In this document: piece by piece, positions 22,868-33,084 of the stretch
Layout: each line of letters begins with the position of its first letter
Numbering within the stretch: the first letter of the stretch is position 1
From: Cycas panzhihuaensis
Lineage: Eukaryota; Cycadophyta
Length of the DNA: 64,000 bases
Assembly (NCBI GenBank): GCA_023213395.1
Contig: CM041465.1
Coordinates: 117,249,741 to 117,313,740 of the forward strand
Direction of reading: 5' to 3'
Translations under genes and position numbers: made by a program
Notes under the pieces: model-generated
Databases searched by the model: none
What the model saw: the letters and a program-made list of their open reading frames with translations, nothing else
What the model was told of the DNA's origin: nothing

Positions 22868-24320
22868 ATGGAGTCAAATCAAGGTATGGATGATGATGTC
22901 TTAGTTGCTTATAATATTTCTCATTATCACCATGATTGGTTATTAGATTTAGGTGCTTCGCAGCCCATGTGTCCGCACAAGAGTTGGTTCTTATCATACC
23001 AACCTCTTAATGGTGGTGATGTGCTTATGGGAAATGAAGTTTCTTGTAAGACAGTGGGCATTGGTAGCATCAGAATTAAGAAGTTCGATGGGGTAGTGAG
23101 AACATTAACTGATGTTAGACATATACCTAATCTAAAAAGGAATCTGATTTCCTTGAGTGAACTAGATTTGGTTGGTTTTAAGCATACAGGTTATGAAAGA
23201 GTCCTACAGGTGTCACAGGGTGCCTTAGTTATTATGAAAGCCTTAAAGAAAGGAAACCTTTATATATTAGTGGGAAGAATAGATGTCATCCATGCAGCTA
23301 CAACATCAAAGACTTCAGAAGATCTAAGTCAGTTATGGAATCAGAGACTTGGGCACATGAATGAGAAAGGACTTAAGGTGCTGATAAACTATAAGTTACT
23401 TCTTAACTTACAGCTTTCAGATTTGGCTTTCTATAAACATTATATTTTTTGAAAGTAGTGTAGACTCAGGTTTAAAGTAGGGAGTCACACTAGTAAAGGC
23501 ATTCTAGATCATATACATTCAGATGTGTGGGGACCATCCCCTAAAATATCTTATGGAGGATCATTGTACTTTGTCACATTTATAGATGATTACTCCTGGA
23601 AGGTATAGGTCTATTTTTCGAAAAGGAAATCTGAAGTGTTTAGTGTGTTTAAGTAGTTCAAGGCTCTAGTTGAGAACAGCATTGGTAAGACAATTAAATA
23701 TTTAAGAATTGACAATGGAGGTGAGTTCAAATCTTTGGAATTTAAGAACTATTCCAGAGAAGCTAGGATCGAAAGATACAAGACACTAGCTATACTCTGC
23801 AGTAAAATAGCATTGCTAAGCACATGAATAGGACACTCTTGGAAAAAGAAAGAAGCATGTTAAGTAATGTAAGAGTGGAGTAGGGCTTGTGGGCAGAAGT
23901 TATTCAAACAACTTACTATCTGGTAAATAGGTCACCATCACTTGCAATAGATTGTAAGATTCCTGAAGAGATATGGACTGGACATCCATGTGATTATTCA
24001 AATTTAAAAGTTTTTGGTTGCGATACTTAGGCCTAGACTGACAAAATAAAATGTTCAAAGTTAGACCCAAAATCTAAGAGATATATCTTTGTTGGTTATG
24101 GTGATAAGGATGGTGTGAAGGGATACAGGTTATTGGATCCTACTGCCCACAAAATCACCATTAACAGAGATGTTGTATTTAATGAATTTCCCCTTGTAAA
24201 ATTAGACAATAAAGAAGTTAAAATGAAATAGGAGCAGTAAGTTGAACATTAACAAGTCAAGTTTGAAATGTAGCCATCTGTGGAATCAGAAGAGCAGGAA
24301 GATCTTTCTGAAGATAAATC
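22868..24320 (+). pseudogene. Copia protease and integrase
   Basis: A 194-codon open stretch (22868-23452) contains the protease site as WLLDLGASQPM (usual D[ST]G is altered to DLG) and the pre-integrase motif LWNQRLGHMNEKGL. The integrase core follows with HSDVWGP (first Asp) and RIDNGGEF (second Asp). At the third catalytic site IAKHMNRTLLEK, the Glu is Lys. The end includes PSLAID..IPEEIWTG and FVGYGDKDGVKGYR. Several stops; inactive. Confidence 0.85.
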
Positions 24321-24359
24321 TGCAGTAGATTCACAGTAGTATGTAAACACTCATCTATC

Positions 24360-24643
24360 AACAGTTAGAAGATCTACACGAGTTAGTCATCCACCTGACA
24401 GGTACAACCCTTTTATTTCTATTAATTTAGTTTCTAATGATGGTGAGCCCACATGTTATCAGGAAGAAGTAGATAATATCCATAGTGAGAAGTGGAAAAA
24501 GGTTATATGGGAAGAGATAGATACTTTGAAGAAAAATAATTCATGGGACTTGGTAGAACTTTCACATGGCAAGAAGACTGTTGGTTACAGGTGGGTTTTA
24601 CGAAAAGAAAATAGATGTTGATGGAAAGGTTGATAAATACAGG
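24360..24643 (+). pseudogene. Copia reverse transcriptase, N-terminal fragment
   Basis: RRSTRVSHPPDRY is the usual linker; then KWKKVIWEEIDTLKKNNSWDL and GKKTVGYRWV open the RT domain. Homology stops at about 24643, after DGKVDKY, and gypsy sequence begins. The catalytic palm is missing. Confidence 0.8.
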
Positions 24644-25290
24644 ACAATATCGCTACTTAGCGAGGTATCACACAATATTCCCATACCACTCACTATCAGT
24701 CAATGGATGGGGGGACGAGTCTTGAATAGCAAAAATAGGCTTGCCTGATAAAGAATCATCAATAGGAGCATTCAAAGAGTTGGGGATGAGGATGTTAGCT
24801 AGTTGTTAAGCAACCACCATCTCCTTCTTTGATTTCCTATTAATGATTTGGAGATTGAATTCTTAAAGGAGGATGGACCACTTGTCAGTCCTACCTATCA
24901 AGCCAGATCAGGTTAGCGGATATCTCAAGGGATTAGATTGGATGATCATTAGAGTAGTATTTCTGAGCAAGCAATGCCTAAACTTCTTTGTGATATACTC
25001 CAAGGAGAGGCATTCCTTATCAGCGATGGAGTAGTTAAGCTCGGTAGCCACTAGCGTGTAGTTGATGAAGTATATGGCTCTCTTGGTTCTTGAGTTATCT
25101 TCTTAGGTAAGCATGGCCTCCAAGGACTCATTGATGGCTAAGGTGTAAAGGATGAAAGGTCTATCAAAGAGACGGAGCACCAAAGTTGGGGAAGAAGCCA
25201 GGGCTCTTTTGAGCTCCTCGAAGGCTTCCTAGGCTTTTAGAGATGAAACAAATGGGACCCCTTTCTTCAATAGGTTAGTAAGTGGTTTTG
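24644..25290 (-). pseudogene. Element A RNase H (LTR type) and pol tail, truncated
   Basis: Minus-strand sequence collinear with the RNase H/connection part of element B (37890-38560) and C: phrases for loading a test-tether like YFISRTLV, NYS and EKECLSL are recognisable in broken form. Truncated at 24644 by the deletion; A's integrase is entirely absent. Confidence 0.7.
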
Positions 25291-26110
25291 TATTTATGGC
25301 AAAGTTTGCTAAGAAATACCTAAGAAAGCCTAATCTACCGAAGAAAAACTTGATTTATCATTGGGTCTTGGGAGGAGGCATGTCAAGGATGGCCTTAACT
25401 TTGTTAGGATCAATTTGGATACCTTGTTTTGAAACAAGGAAACCAAGGAGTTTGCCAACTATTATGGCAAACATGCATTTGAGACTGTTTAAGCTCATGT
25501 GGTATTTACAACATTGAGTAAAGATGGCTCACAAATTGCTAGGATGGTGGGCCCTTACGGGTGAAAGGCCCATCATGTCATCCATGAAAACCTCAAGGGT
25601 TTTGTTAATGAGGTCATGAAAGACAAATCGCATTGCCCTTTGATAAGTGGCATCTACATTCTTAAACCCAAAGGGCATCACTTTGTAAGTGAAGGTGCTC
25701 CAATGGGTGGTGAAGGCTATTTTATGATGATCTTCATGAGGAGATTTAGATCTAGTTGTACCCAGAGAAGCTGTCCATTAAGGATATGACTTCGAATATA
25801 GCAGCTCGATTAATGATCTGATCAATGAAAGGAAGAGGAAAGTTATCTTTAGGATATATGCTATTAATGTCACGAAAATCAACGCATATCTGAATTGTCC
25901 CATTATTTTTAGCAACAAGAATAATGTTGGAGACCCACTTGGGGTAGTCAATGGAGGTGATTAACCTCACATCTAAAAATTTCTCAACTTCCATCTTCAT
26001 AGCAGCTAAAAGTTTAGGATAAAGAGGGCACTACTTTTGCCACACAGGGTGAGAACCTAGAATGGTAGTGAGGTTGTGGGTGATAATAGAAGGGTCTAGT
26101 CCCTTCATGT
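25291..26110 (-). pseudogene. Element A reverse transcriptase
   Basis: Open part 25752-26000 reads MKMEVEKFLDVRLITSIDYP, then ICVDFRDINSIYPKDNFPLP and SLMDSFSGYN (first catalytic Asp). Farther on the palm motif is EVFMDDMMGLS, i.e. FMDD instead of the usual Y[VIML]DD, followed by KVKAILDMPPPKTQ. Stops and frameshifts interrupt it. The family is Ty3/gypsy, Tat-like. Confidence 0.8.
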
Positions 26111-27649
26111 CAGAGTAATCTTAGGCAAAGACATCATAGAATTCCTAGAAAAGAAGGGTGTATTCCTTCATTTCTTTAGGGGAATATTCTACTTCCACCT
26201 TAATGACCTTACTAGGAGTAAGGACGATGTCCTTGGTTGCTCCCATGCACATGGCATTCCCTTCCTCAAAGTGAAGGGGGGCTCGATCAATAGTAGGGGG
26301 CAAAAAAGAAGAATATAGGATTAGGTTGGCTAAGGATAACCTGATGGCTAAGATCTTCTAGTGACTAAGTTTATGGTGACCAGGAGGGAGATTGGGCATG
26401 GAGCCTGCTAAGTGCTCTAGTAAGGCCTTATCATTCTCAAAGCAATCTATCCCATGGATAGTTACACTTAGAGAAGATGAAGAGTAAAGGGTAGAAGGAG
26501 CAACGGGGCCATAGCGATCTATCCACCACTCAACAAAGTTAGGAGACTCTTCGAAAGAGTCAGAGGGTGACCTCTTATGATAGGCAATAAGAGGCTCCCT
26601 CACCACCTCACTTGAGAGAAGCAATGAGGCAAAAGATGAGGTGATATGGGAAATCGCATGAGAGGCAAGAGCAATGACATGTGACTCGGGAGGAGGACTA
26701 GGATCTTCAATGTAAGAGGTTTTAGGTTAGGACCTGAAATGAAGGGAGCACCCCCTACTCATGTTCAAGAAGGATATGGGATGAGGGAGGTCCTCATCCT
26801 TGCTGTTATACTTATTGTCACTTAGCACGGTAAGGTATCCATAGCTCCCTACACTAATAGGGATGAAATAAATAAGGTTCAAGAAAGAAGGGGAAGGGCC
26901 TTCTTCTGGATAAGGCAAACTAGGAATGTTAATAGAACACGCAGAGGCATGGGCAGATGGGCCCTTATCACCCTTTTCTTGGCTACAAACTACTTAATGG
27001 GATTGGTGGGATTATTTAGTAGGAGGAGGCTCCCAGGAGATGACCTTCATTTGCTTCTCATAGATGAATTTAAGTTGACCCCAATGGGATGAGTACATGG
27101 CTCCCATTTGGTCAAGCCATAGGCATCCAAACAAAAGGTTCTAGTCCACGTCTACATCAAGGACTATGATATTGACGAGGATAATATTATTCTCGAGAGT
27201 AAGAGGAATAGAAATTGACCCTAAGGGTGTCTTTTCACTACCATCGTAGCCTTGACAATGCCAAGGGGCTAGTTTGAGGGTTGAAATGCCTAGCTCTTGC
27301 ATGATATGCAAGGGCATAACATTGACAGAGGAACCATTATTTATAATGATCCTTCAAAGGGTGCATTCAAGTGTGTTTATGGATATGGTGAAGGGGTAGT
27401 ACCATTAACATTTCCTTTCATAGGTTGGAGGGAGATCTTTAAGGTTAAATGAGATGATAAGTTCATAGCTTGGGGCAACAACCAAGGTGTGAATTGAAGC
27501 ATCAACCAACCCTAAAGTTTCTAGGAGAAGAGCATGTTGCTCTAGACAACTTCTTAAGACATCCATCATGGACATCCCTATGGCCATAGTGTGAAGCTTA
27601 TCAATGATAGAGAACGTAGGTGGACATCAATAATAGACATCCCTCTATT
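26111..27649 (-). pseudogene. Element A protease and protease-RT linker
   Basis: Reading minus: a pre-protease block (27405-27587, MSMMDVLRSCLEQHALLLETLGL), then the protease core INNGSSVNVMPL (catalytic DNG altered to NNG) and YNLLLG-like sequence. A long acidic Ser-rich linker (26358-26918) ends with the phrase MCMGATKDIVL. Broken by stops, one of which (TL*R) is shared with element C. Confidence 0.75.
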
Positions 27650-29532
27650 ATACATTCTTCATAATAGGTTAGGGAAGTTCCCTTCATAAATTGTAACAAC
27701 CGGAGCATATGGGAATGGTTTGGGAAGAAGTAGGATCTCTAAAGGAAGGATTTCTAGAGGAGGATTAAGATTAGGAGTAGAAGAAGAAGTACCGGTTGCT
27801 TCTTTGGCTACTTGGGACCGAGTCAAGGCATATAATGGTATGGTCTCAAGCATTTGAATAACCCTCTTTCCCTTGTTTTGGGATCGAGAGAGTGAAGGAG
27901 TTTAGTGATTGGGGGAATTAGAAAAAGAGGAAGAATTCATTGAACCCTTCCCTTTAGCTTATGTAGGGTGAGGGTTAGGGGATCTTTCTCTATTTTGATT
28001 CCCTTTTTGTTAAGTCTTATGGTCACATTCCCCATGTTTAGGAAAAAGATCCTTATGGACGGGTTGGTCTAGATTAGGTTCAGATGCTCGTTTAAAGGAG
28101 GAGTCACAATGTGGGGTGGCTTTGGAGTGCTGGGCTCTACATTGTGAGTCCTTGTGGAAGTAGCCTCTATGAACATAACACCACTTTTTCTCTAAGGGAG
28201 AGTTTATCTTCCTTATTTGAGAAGGTTAGGTATTACTACTCTTGGGAGGTGTGGCTTGGGAATCTTGATGGATAAGTTTATGGGAAGTAGGTGATGAAGG
28301 GGCTTGAAGTTTAAACTCCTTCATTGTATATTTGAAAGAACATATAATGGAGGTTAAGGGGTTCAAGGTCTTCTCTGTCGGATGAGATAAAGACCTAGGA
28401 GGTTGTTGGATTTTGGTATTATAAGACAGAGAAGGTGCCTCACATCATTGTGAAGACCTAAGAGGTTTGTTGAGATCCACTTGGATCTCAATGGCCTCAA
28501 GAGCTAAGTACTTGGCTATGGCAGAGTCACACGTTAGGACTTCAACATGGACTTTAGGATGAAGGACATTGGCAAAAAGATCTCTCTTTAACTCCTCAAT
28601 AAGGTTGCCTTTGTGGAGTGGAGAAGATCATGAAAACATCTCATACAGTCATGATTTATCTCATCGTGACCTTATTTAATAGACAAGAGAGCCTTCATTA
28701 TGCTCTTGAAGGGATAATCTATGTCAAAATAATTAACAAATTCATCAATGAGTTGCTGGAATGAGTGGATGGAGTGTGAAGGAAGGTGATAGAACCATTT
28801 TAGGGCATCACTTTAGAGAGAACATGGGAAACGTTTTATTAGAATATGGGTGTATGCCCAATAACTGATGCATTTCAAAGAGAAGTTTCTTACATGCTCT
28901 GTTGGGTCTTAAGAGGAGGTCCCATCAAATTTTTGCACATCAGGAGGGTGAGGTGGTAAGTTAGTTCTTAACACCTCAATGGATAGAGGAGTTGATTTAT
29001 AATCCATGAAGGGGCACGCCCTTGATTAGACCATAGGATCAACTAAAGATGAAGGAGGAGGTGGGCAAGGATGCCTGAATCCTCCTTAGTAAACTTGGTT
29101 CAAAAGGGGATACACACTTCCTCCCATTTGGTGGGAGGGAACTAATCCTGCATTTGAAGGGAAGAAGAGGAGCAGATGGGTACGAGGGACCCATCCCCCC
29201 TTAAGGATATGCCTCTTATTGAAAAGGGGCTTGAGAGGGGGTGCATTGGGAGGGGGCTTGCCCTCCTTGCGAAGGCGCCATATAAGAAGGAGCATAAGAA
29301 GATGGAATAAAAGGGTTTGGAACCAAATTTTATCTATATGGGTTGCCTGTAGGTGGCACGATGCCATACGCATGCAAAGGGTTCACCCTATAAACAGGAA
29401 GGGTATTCCCCTTACTGTGCCCCCATGGTTGGGAAGTATATCTCAGGGGCACATATAGGGAAGGATCCCTAGGTTGAGTTTAGGAATATATGGGGATTGG
29501 TCCCATGTAGTTAGGAGTAGAGGGGTACATAG
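27650..29532 (-). pseudogene. Element A gag, capsid and nucleocapsid part
   Basis: The capsid-like region (about 28480-29000) has CISYWAYTHILIKRFPCSL, a stop, then SDALKWFYHL. The CHHC knuckle CYVHRGYFHKDSQC lies near 28150-28190 (C-X2-H-X4-H-X4-C, as in other Tat gags). A charged Ser/Arg segment follows. The N-terminal part continues beyond the inserted element B at 46098-46786. Confidence 0.8.
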
Positions 29533-29537
29533 GTCCC
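29533..29537. repeat. Target-site duplication of element B, left copy
   Basis: GTCCC immediately before TGGATACG; matched by GTCCC at 46098-46102. Comparison with element C shows these bases lie within gag-leader sequence of A. Confidence 0.75.
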
Positions 29538-31546
29538 TGGATACGCATCTATGAGATAGCTACCTAACTAATAGGTGTGGTGAGAGTGGGTGATGATATG
29601 ATCGAAGGAGAGACCTATAAGAAAAGTAATTACCACGCAGAGCACCCCGTGCGCCGGAGCAAGAGTTCGGGACCTGCAATGGAATGTGGCTACTAATGAG
29701 TGATCCTCCACCACTTCGAACAAAGGGTGAAGAGGCGTAGGGTTAGCCTGGGTTGACCTAGGGACAGGATCCTCCCACCCTTGGATGGCCAAAAGGGGGA
29801 GAAGAGGAAGATCCAAGAAAATAGATTAAGGGTGTGCCTAAACAAGCTAACTGGGCACACGAGTAACACAGGAGATAAGAAGCTTGCACGGCTAAGGAGA
29901 GGAGGAAAGGTGAAAGGGTGGTTCCTATAGCCTTTCCTATGGGTAGCAACGATGCATGTAATGAAACAAATAAAGCATAACCAAAAGAAAATAAAGTCAA
30001 GTTTCCCTTTTATCTTCCAATGTGTTAATTACTAAGAAAGGAATCTAAAAGGGGAAAAGTAGCAGGGTAGAGTAAGGTGTGCACCTGGATCGAGGGCATG
30101 CATGACGAGGACCTTCTCGAGGGGCACCAAACTACTCCACGAGGTGCGACCGATGCGAAGCGTCACAGTGGATTTGGAGGAGGGGCTCCCTTACCTTCCC
30201 CGAAAAAATACTAAATACAATGCTAAGGAAAGAAAGGAAGTAAATGCTAATAACTGAAGAAGTACAAAAGTACGATGTGCATAAGAGCACTTACCGGCAA
30301 CGGAACTAATGGAAAATATCCTTCGTGCTCCCCAAGCACCTGCAAGCAACGGCAACCTCCCCCTTTCTGGAGAAAGGGTACTAACATACAATAACGAGAT
30401 GCTAACAATATATGTCTATATAATACAAATATAAGTCTAAACACATATATGTTAGTATCAACCCAACGATGATAGTATGTAAAAGAGGGTAACCAAAGCA
30501 AAGGTAAATGACCGGTAAGCCTCGGAGTGGCCCACCTCCCGTAAAGAACACCCTAACCCCCCCCCAAAAGCCATAAGGCAGTGAGGGCAAGGCCAAGAGA
30601 GATGGCTGGAAACGACAACAAGGAGGCGAAGAGGAGCCAAAGAACACCTACGGCGAACCAGGATACTATGAAGAGCAAACCGGGCTGCAGGGAAGAGAGT
30701 TGGACAAGGACTAGCGGTCGGGACTTACATGAGTTGCCCAAACCTGAACCTAAGCCCTCAAACTAGTGCTACAACGTGTGACAGCGCTGATTTTAGCAGC
30801 TAAGAGAGGGTCAACAAACCCTTGTTTGAGTGCCAAGGATAGCACGAGGCAAGAGGGAGGATTTGGGGGGCTTTAAACCACTTGAGGAGCATGGAAGGTG
30901 GTACGAAATCCACCCAGCTCCTTCCCAAGGCCTATGCCAACCCTTAATGCCACAGCCTTGAGCAACAAACGCAGGTAAGAGGCACTATGACAGGGGTAAA
31001 ATAGCCCACTGAAAAGAAGAAAACCAAACTCACAAGGACAAGCAAGGAGCAAGCAAGATGGAGCATCAATACCATAAGAAAAGCAATTCAAATCAAGAAA
31101 TACCTGAGTGGGAGAGGTAAGGTGCTTGCCTCAGCTAAGAGCTGGCGAGGAGGGGCTAAGAAATCAGCCCAGATCTATGGTGTAGTAGGTTTGGGACCCT
31201 ACTAAGGGAGTTGGAAGGAGAACACCTGCACTTGGAACACCTGAAGGCTGCCCGGGGTAAGAATCTACTGAGATCTCTCCAAGGGGCCCTCTCCAAGGTG
31301 TGTGAGGGGCTGGGAAGATGTCCTAGCCACACCGAAGGAGAGCTGGGCACTGTAGGAGAGACGCAGGTCCTGTGGTAGCAGCAGGGCGGCAGAGAAGAGC
31401 AGAGCACAACGTTGTTTCCTTGAGGAGCAATCCAAAAAGTGAGCCAAAAATTCTCAAAAATGAGTCAAAAGTGACTTAAGTACCCAACCCAAACCCTAAA
31501 GTGAGTAATTAGGGCGCGACTGTGAGAGAGTTAAGTCGTGAGCCAT

Positions 31547-31579
31547 GTGGCAGTTTCACAATAAATGTGAAACTACCAC
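31547..31579. other. Inverted repeat next to the decamer array (B 3' LTR)
   Basis: Arms GTGGCAGTTTCAC and GTGAAACTACCAC (one mismatch) with loop AATAAAT. The other LTR (45533-45565) has TTTCGC/GCGAAA at the same place, so pairing is kept there. Confidence 0.5.
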
Positions 31580-31607
31580 GGTGGATTTTAAAAAATAAAT
31601 TAGAACA

Positions 31608-31677
31608 GTGGTACCGCTACAAACTCCGTGGTACCGCAAAAATTCTGGCGGTACCACGAAAATTCCAGCAGTACGAA
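31608..31677. promoter_or_regulatory. 20-bp-periodic GGTACC decamer array, element B 3' LTR
   Basis: Decamers GTGGTACCGC (31608), GTGGTACCGC (31628), GCGGTACCAC (31648) and GCAGTACGAA (31668) lie exactly 20 bp apart, separated by A/T-rich 10-bp spacers. Two helical turns per unit would place all copies on one face of the DNA. Located about 455-525 bp into the LTR, in presumed U3. Most likely a binding array for a dimeric protein; inference only. Confidence 0.6.
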
Positions 31678-32082
31678 CCCAGAGGCAAAAACAGGCTCAG
31701 CCAACTAGCCTAGGCTGGGGGTAGATGACAAAAAGGGCCAATAGGGGGCTATACACCTACCTGGGGGTACACAAGCCAACAAAGAGGTCCAAAGGAGCAA
31801 AAATAGGGCTCAAATAGTGTGGCAAGTCGACCAAACGATGACGGGTCATCACACAGGCGGAGGTGGCACAAATCGAGTGGATCCTGGAGTGAGGAGGGCA
31901 GATGCGGTAAGTGGAGTGGCCACCAGGGTGTCACACTCGCTGGGAGTGTGCCCCTGCTATAGTCGTCGTAGGCTAAAATAAGTGTAGACGAGGACAAAGT
32001 CACCTACAAAGCCACATACATGCAGACATGCAAGTAAACACTCATCAAAAGAAAGTGATGATAATGCGAGAAACATACCTGT

Positions 32083-32112
32083 ACTTACCTGAGTCAGTGA
32101 TTCCGTATCCAT
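32083..32112 (-). other. LTR-edge ATG octapeptide plus splice donor (B 3' LTR)
   Basis: ATG 19 bases from the LTR edge, eight codons ending ACTCAG, then GTAAGT (32088-32083). CAG|GTAAGT is an ideal plant 5' splice site. The motif also contains TGACTCAG, a bZIP-like sequence. Confidence 0.5.
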
Positions 32113-32131
32113 TCCCAGAAGCTAAGAAACA

Positions 32132-32142
32132 CTGCCCCCTTC
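32132..32142 (-). other. Polypurine tract of element B
   Basis: Minus strand GAAGGGGGCAG directly before the 3' LTR. Confidence 0.7.
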
Positions 32143-32544
32143 GCAGTAGAGCCTCGTCGCTCGGAAGCCTGGTGCGATGGCAAATGCTGGCAACACAACT
32201 GTCAGTAGCACATGTGTATATAGATATGTCAATCAAGATCATAACAGTAGGCAAGGGTGCCGGCGAGTGTCATGGCGGAACGTGTGGATACGAAAGCGGC
32301 GGTGGAGATAACATAGGGGCTGCCCATGAGCCACCTAGGAACCGACTGGAAAACTGAGAAAGGTGAGAGGGCTGCCCCCACCACAAAAGATGCGGAAGAG
32401 CATGCATAATCAAGTGAAAGAGCAAGCAAAGGGTAGACACCATAGTTTTACCTCGTTAGTAGCTAGGTTTCAGAGGTGCGAACAAATCGCGAAGCAAAGT
32501 GTGAGATGGCCTGGGGCTTAGGCAACAGGAGCGCCAGACAAGCC

Positions 32545-32967
32545 TCAGGGACGGCCAACAAGAAGAGGAAGGTGGTGCTCAAGGATGAGGCGAACGAGAC
32601 TATCTGCCTCAGCGTTGAGGGCCCGAGGGATATGCTGGATATCGATGGAAGAGAAGCGGGCCAGGAGAGATCTGGCAGCAGAAGCAAGAGTCCTCAAGTG
32701 AGGGCATCGCACCTGGTAAACCTGGGTGAGATGAGACACCACAACTTGAGAGTCGCAAAGCAGAACGATAGATCTGTGATGGAAACGAAGGGCATCAGTA
32801 AGGGCTTCAATAACAACTATATATTCAGCTTCATTGTTAGTAGCCTCTGGGAGGAAGATCCTATAGTAGAGGAGATCATGTCCAGAAGGGCTGCGGAGAA
32901 TCCATGCAGCGGCAAAAGGTCCAGGATTACCACGGCTTCCACCGTCGGTAAAGATGTAAATGGACAT
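32545..32967 (-). CDS. Second RNase H of element B, archaeal type, intact motifs
   Basis: From Met at 32967 the frame encodes 140 residues; it is open upstream to 33084. All four catalytic acids are present: Asp8 in TDGGSRGNPGP, Glu48 in NNEAEY, Asp72 in LLCDSQ, Asp122 in NAEADSL, plus His112 in HIPR. This is the archaeal/bacterial-like RNase HI form reported as an extra domain in Tat elements, distinct from the degenerate RNase H within pol. It would degrade the RNA strand of the hybrid during reverse transcription. It is far from pol (3.7 kb past integrase) with an antisense gene between, so it must be expressed by splicing, a subgenomic RNA or its own promoter. Start codon uncertain. Confidence 0.85.
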   Translation of the reverse strand: MSIYIFTDGGSRGNPGPFAAAWILRSPSGHDLLYYRIFLPEATNNEAEYIVVIEALTDALRFHHRSIVLLCDSQVVVSHLTQVYQVRCPHLRTLASAARSLLARFSSIDIQHIPRALNAEADSLVRLILEHHLPLLVGRP

Positions 32968-33084
32968 AGGTGACACAAAATCTAGGTGGTCAACAGATAA
33001 TGAAAGTAACACTCGAAAGGCAAGCAGAAAGTGGCCGTGAAGGGTAGGAGGACCTAGCAATGAGGTTACCCAGGGCGAGAGCAA

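Larger units (their letters stand above)
17146..24643 (+). mobile_element. Ty1/copia element, 3' half deleted, with a nested LTR element in its 5' LTR
   Basis: Composed of a 5' LTR split by the element at 17256-21514, a PBS at 22010, gag, protease, integrase and the first part of RT. The sequence stops within RT at about 24643 and passes directly into gypsy RNase H (element A, minus strand). No 3' LTR or second flank exists, so a deletion removed the end of the copia element and part of its host element together. Left edge set at TGTTGG (17146), matching AACA at the other LTR end. Confidence 0.8.
29538..32131 (-). repeat. Element B 3' LTR
   Basis: 2594 bp, TG...CA, homologous to 43526-46097. 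Contains at its 5' (right) end the ATG/splice-donor motif, then a hairpin (31547-31579) and the decamer array (31608-31677). Open frames within it (for example 29568-31447) are not supported as genes. Confidence 0.9.

Noticed and set aside
29568-31447. Series of minus-strand frames of 60-96 codons that could pass for small genes
   Set aside because: They lie inside the B 3' LTR and recur in its partner (43554-45433); no domain, no codon conservation pattern, overlapping frames.
31470-31500. CCCTAAA-type telomere-like words (also near 30550 and 45480)
   Set aside because: Single occurrences only, within LTRs; no tandem telomeric array.
31608-31677. Regular repeat that might be read as a CRISPR-like array
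   Set aside because: Units are 10 bp, palindromic, inside a plant LTR, with related spacers; no prokaryotic context.
32476-32973. 165-codon plus-strand open frame
   Set aside because: It is the reverse-strand shadow of the well-conserved second RNase H.
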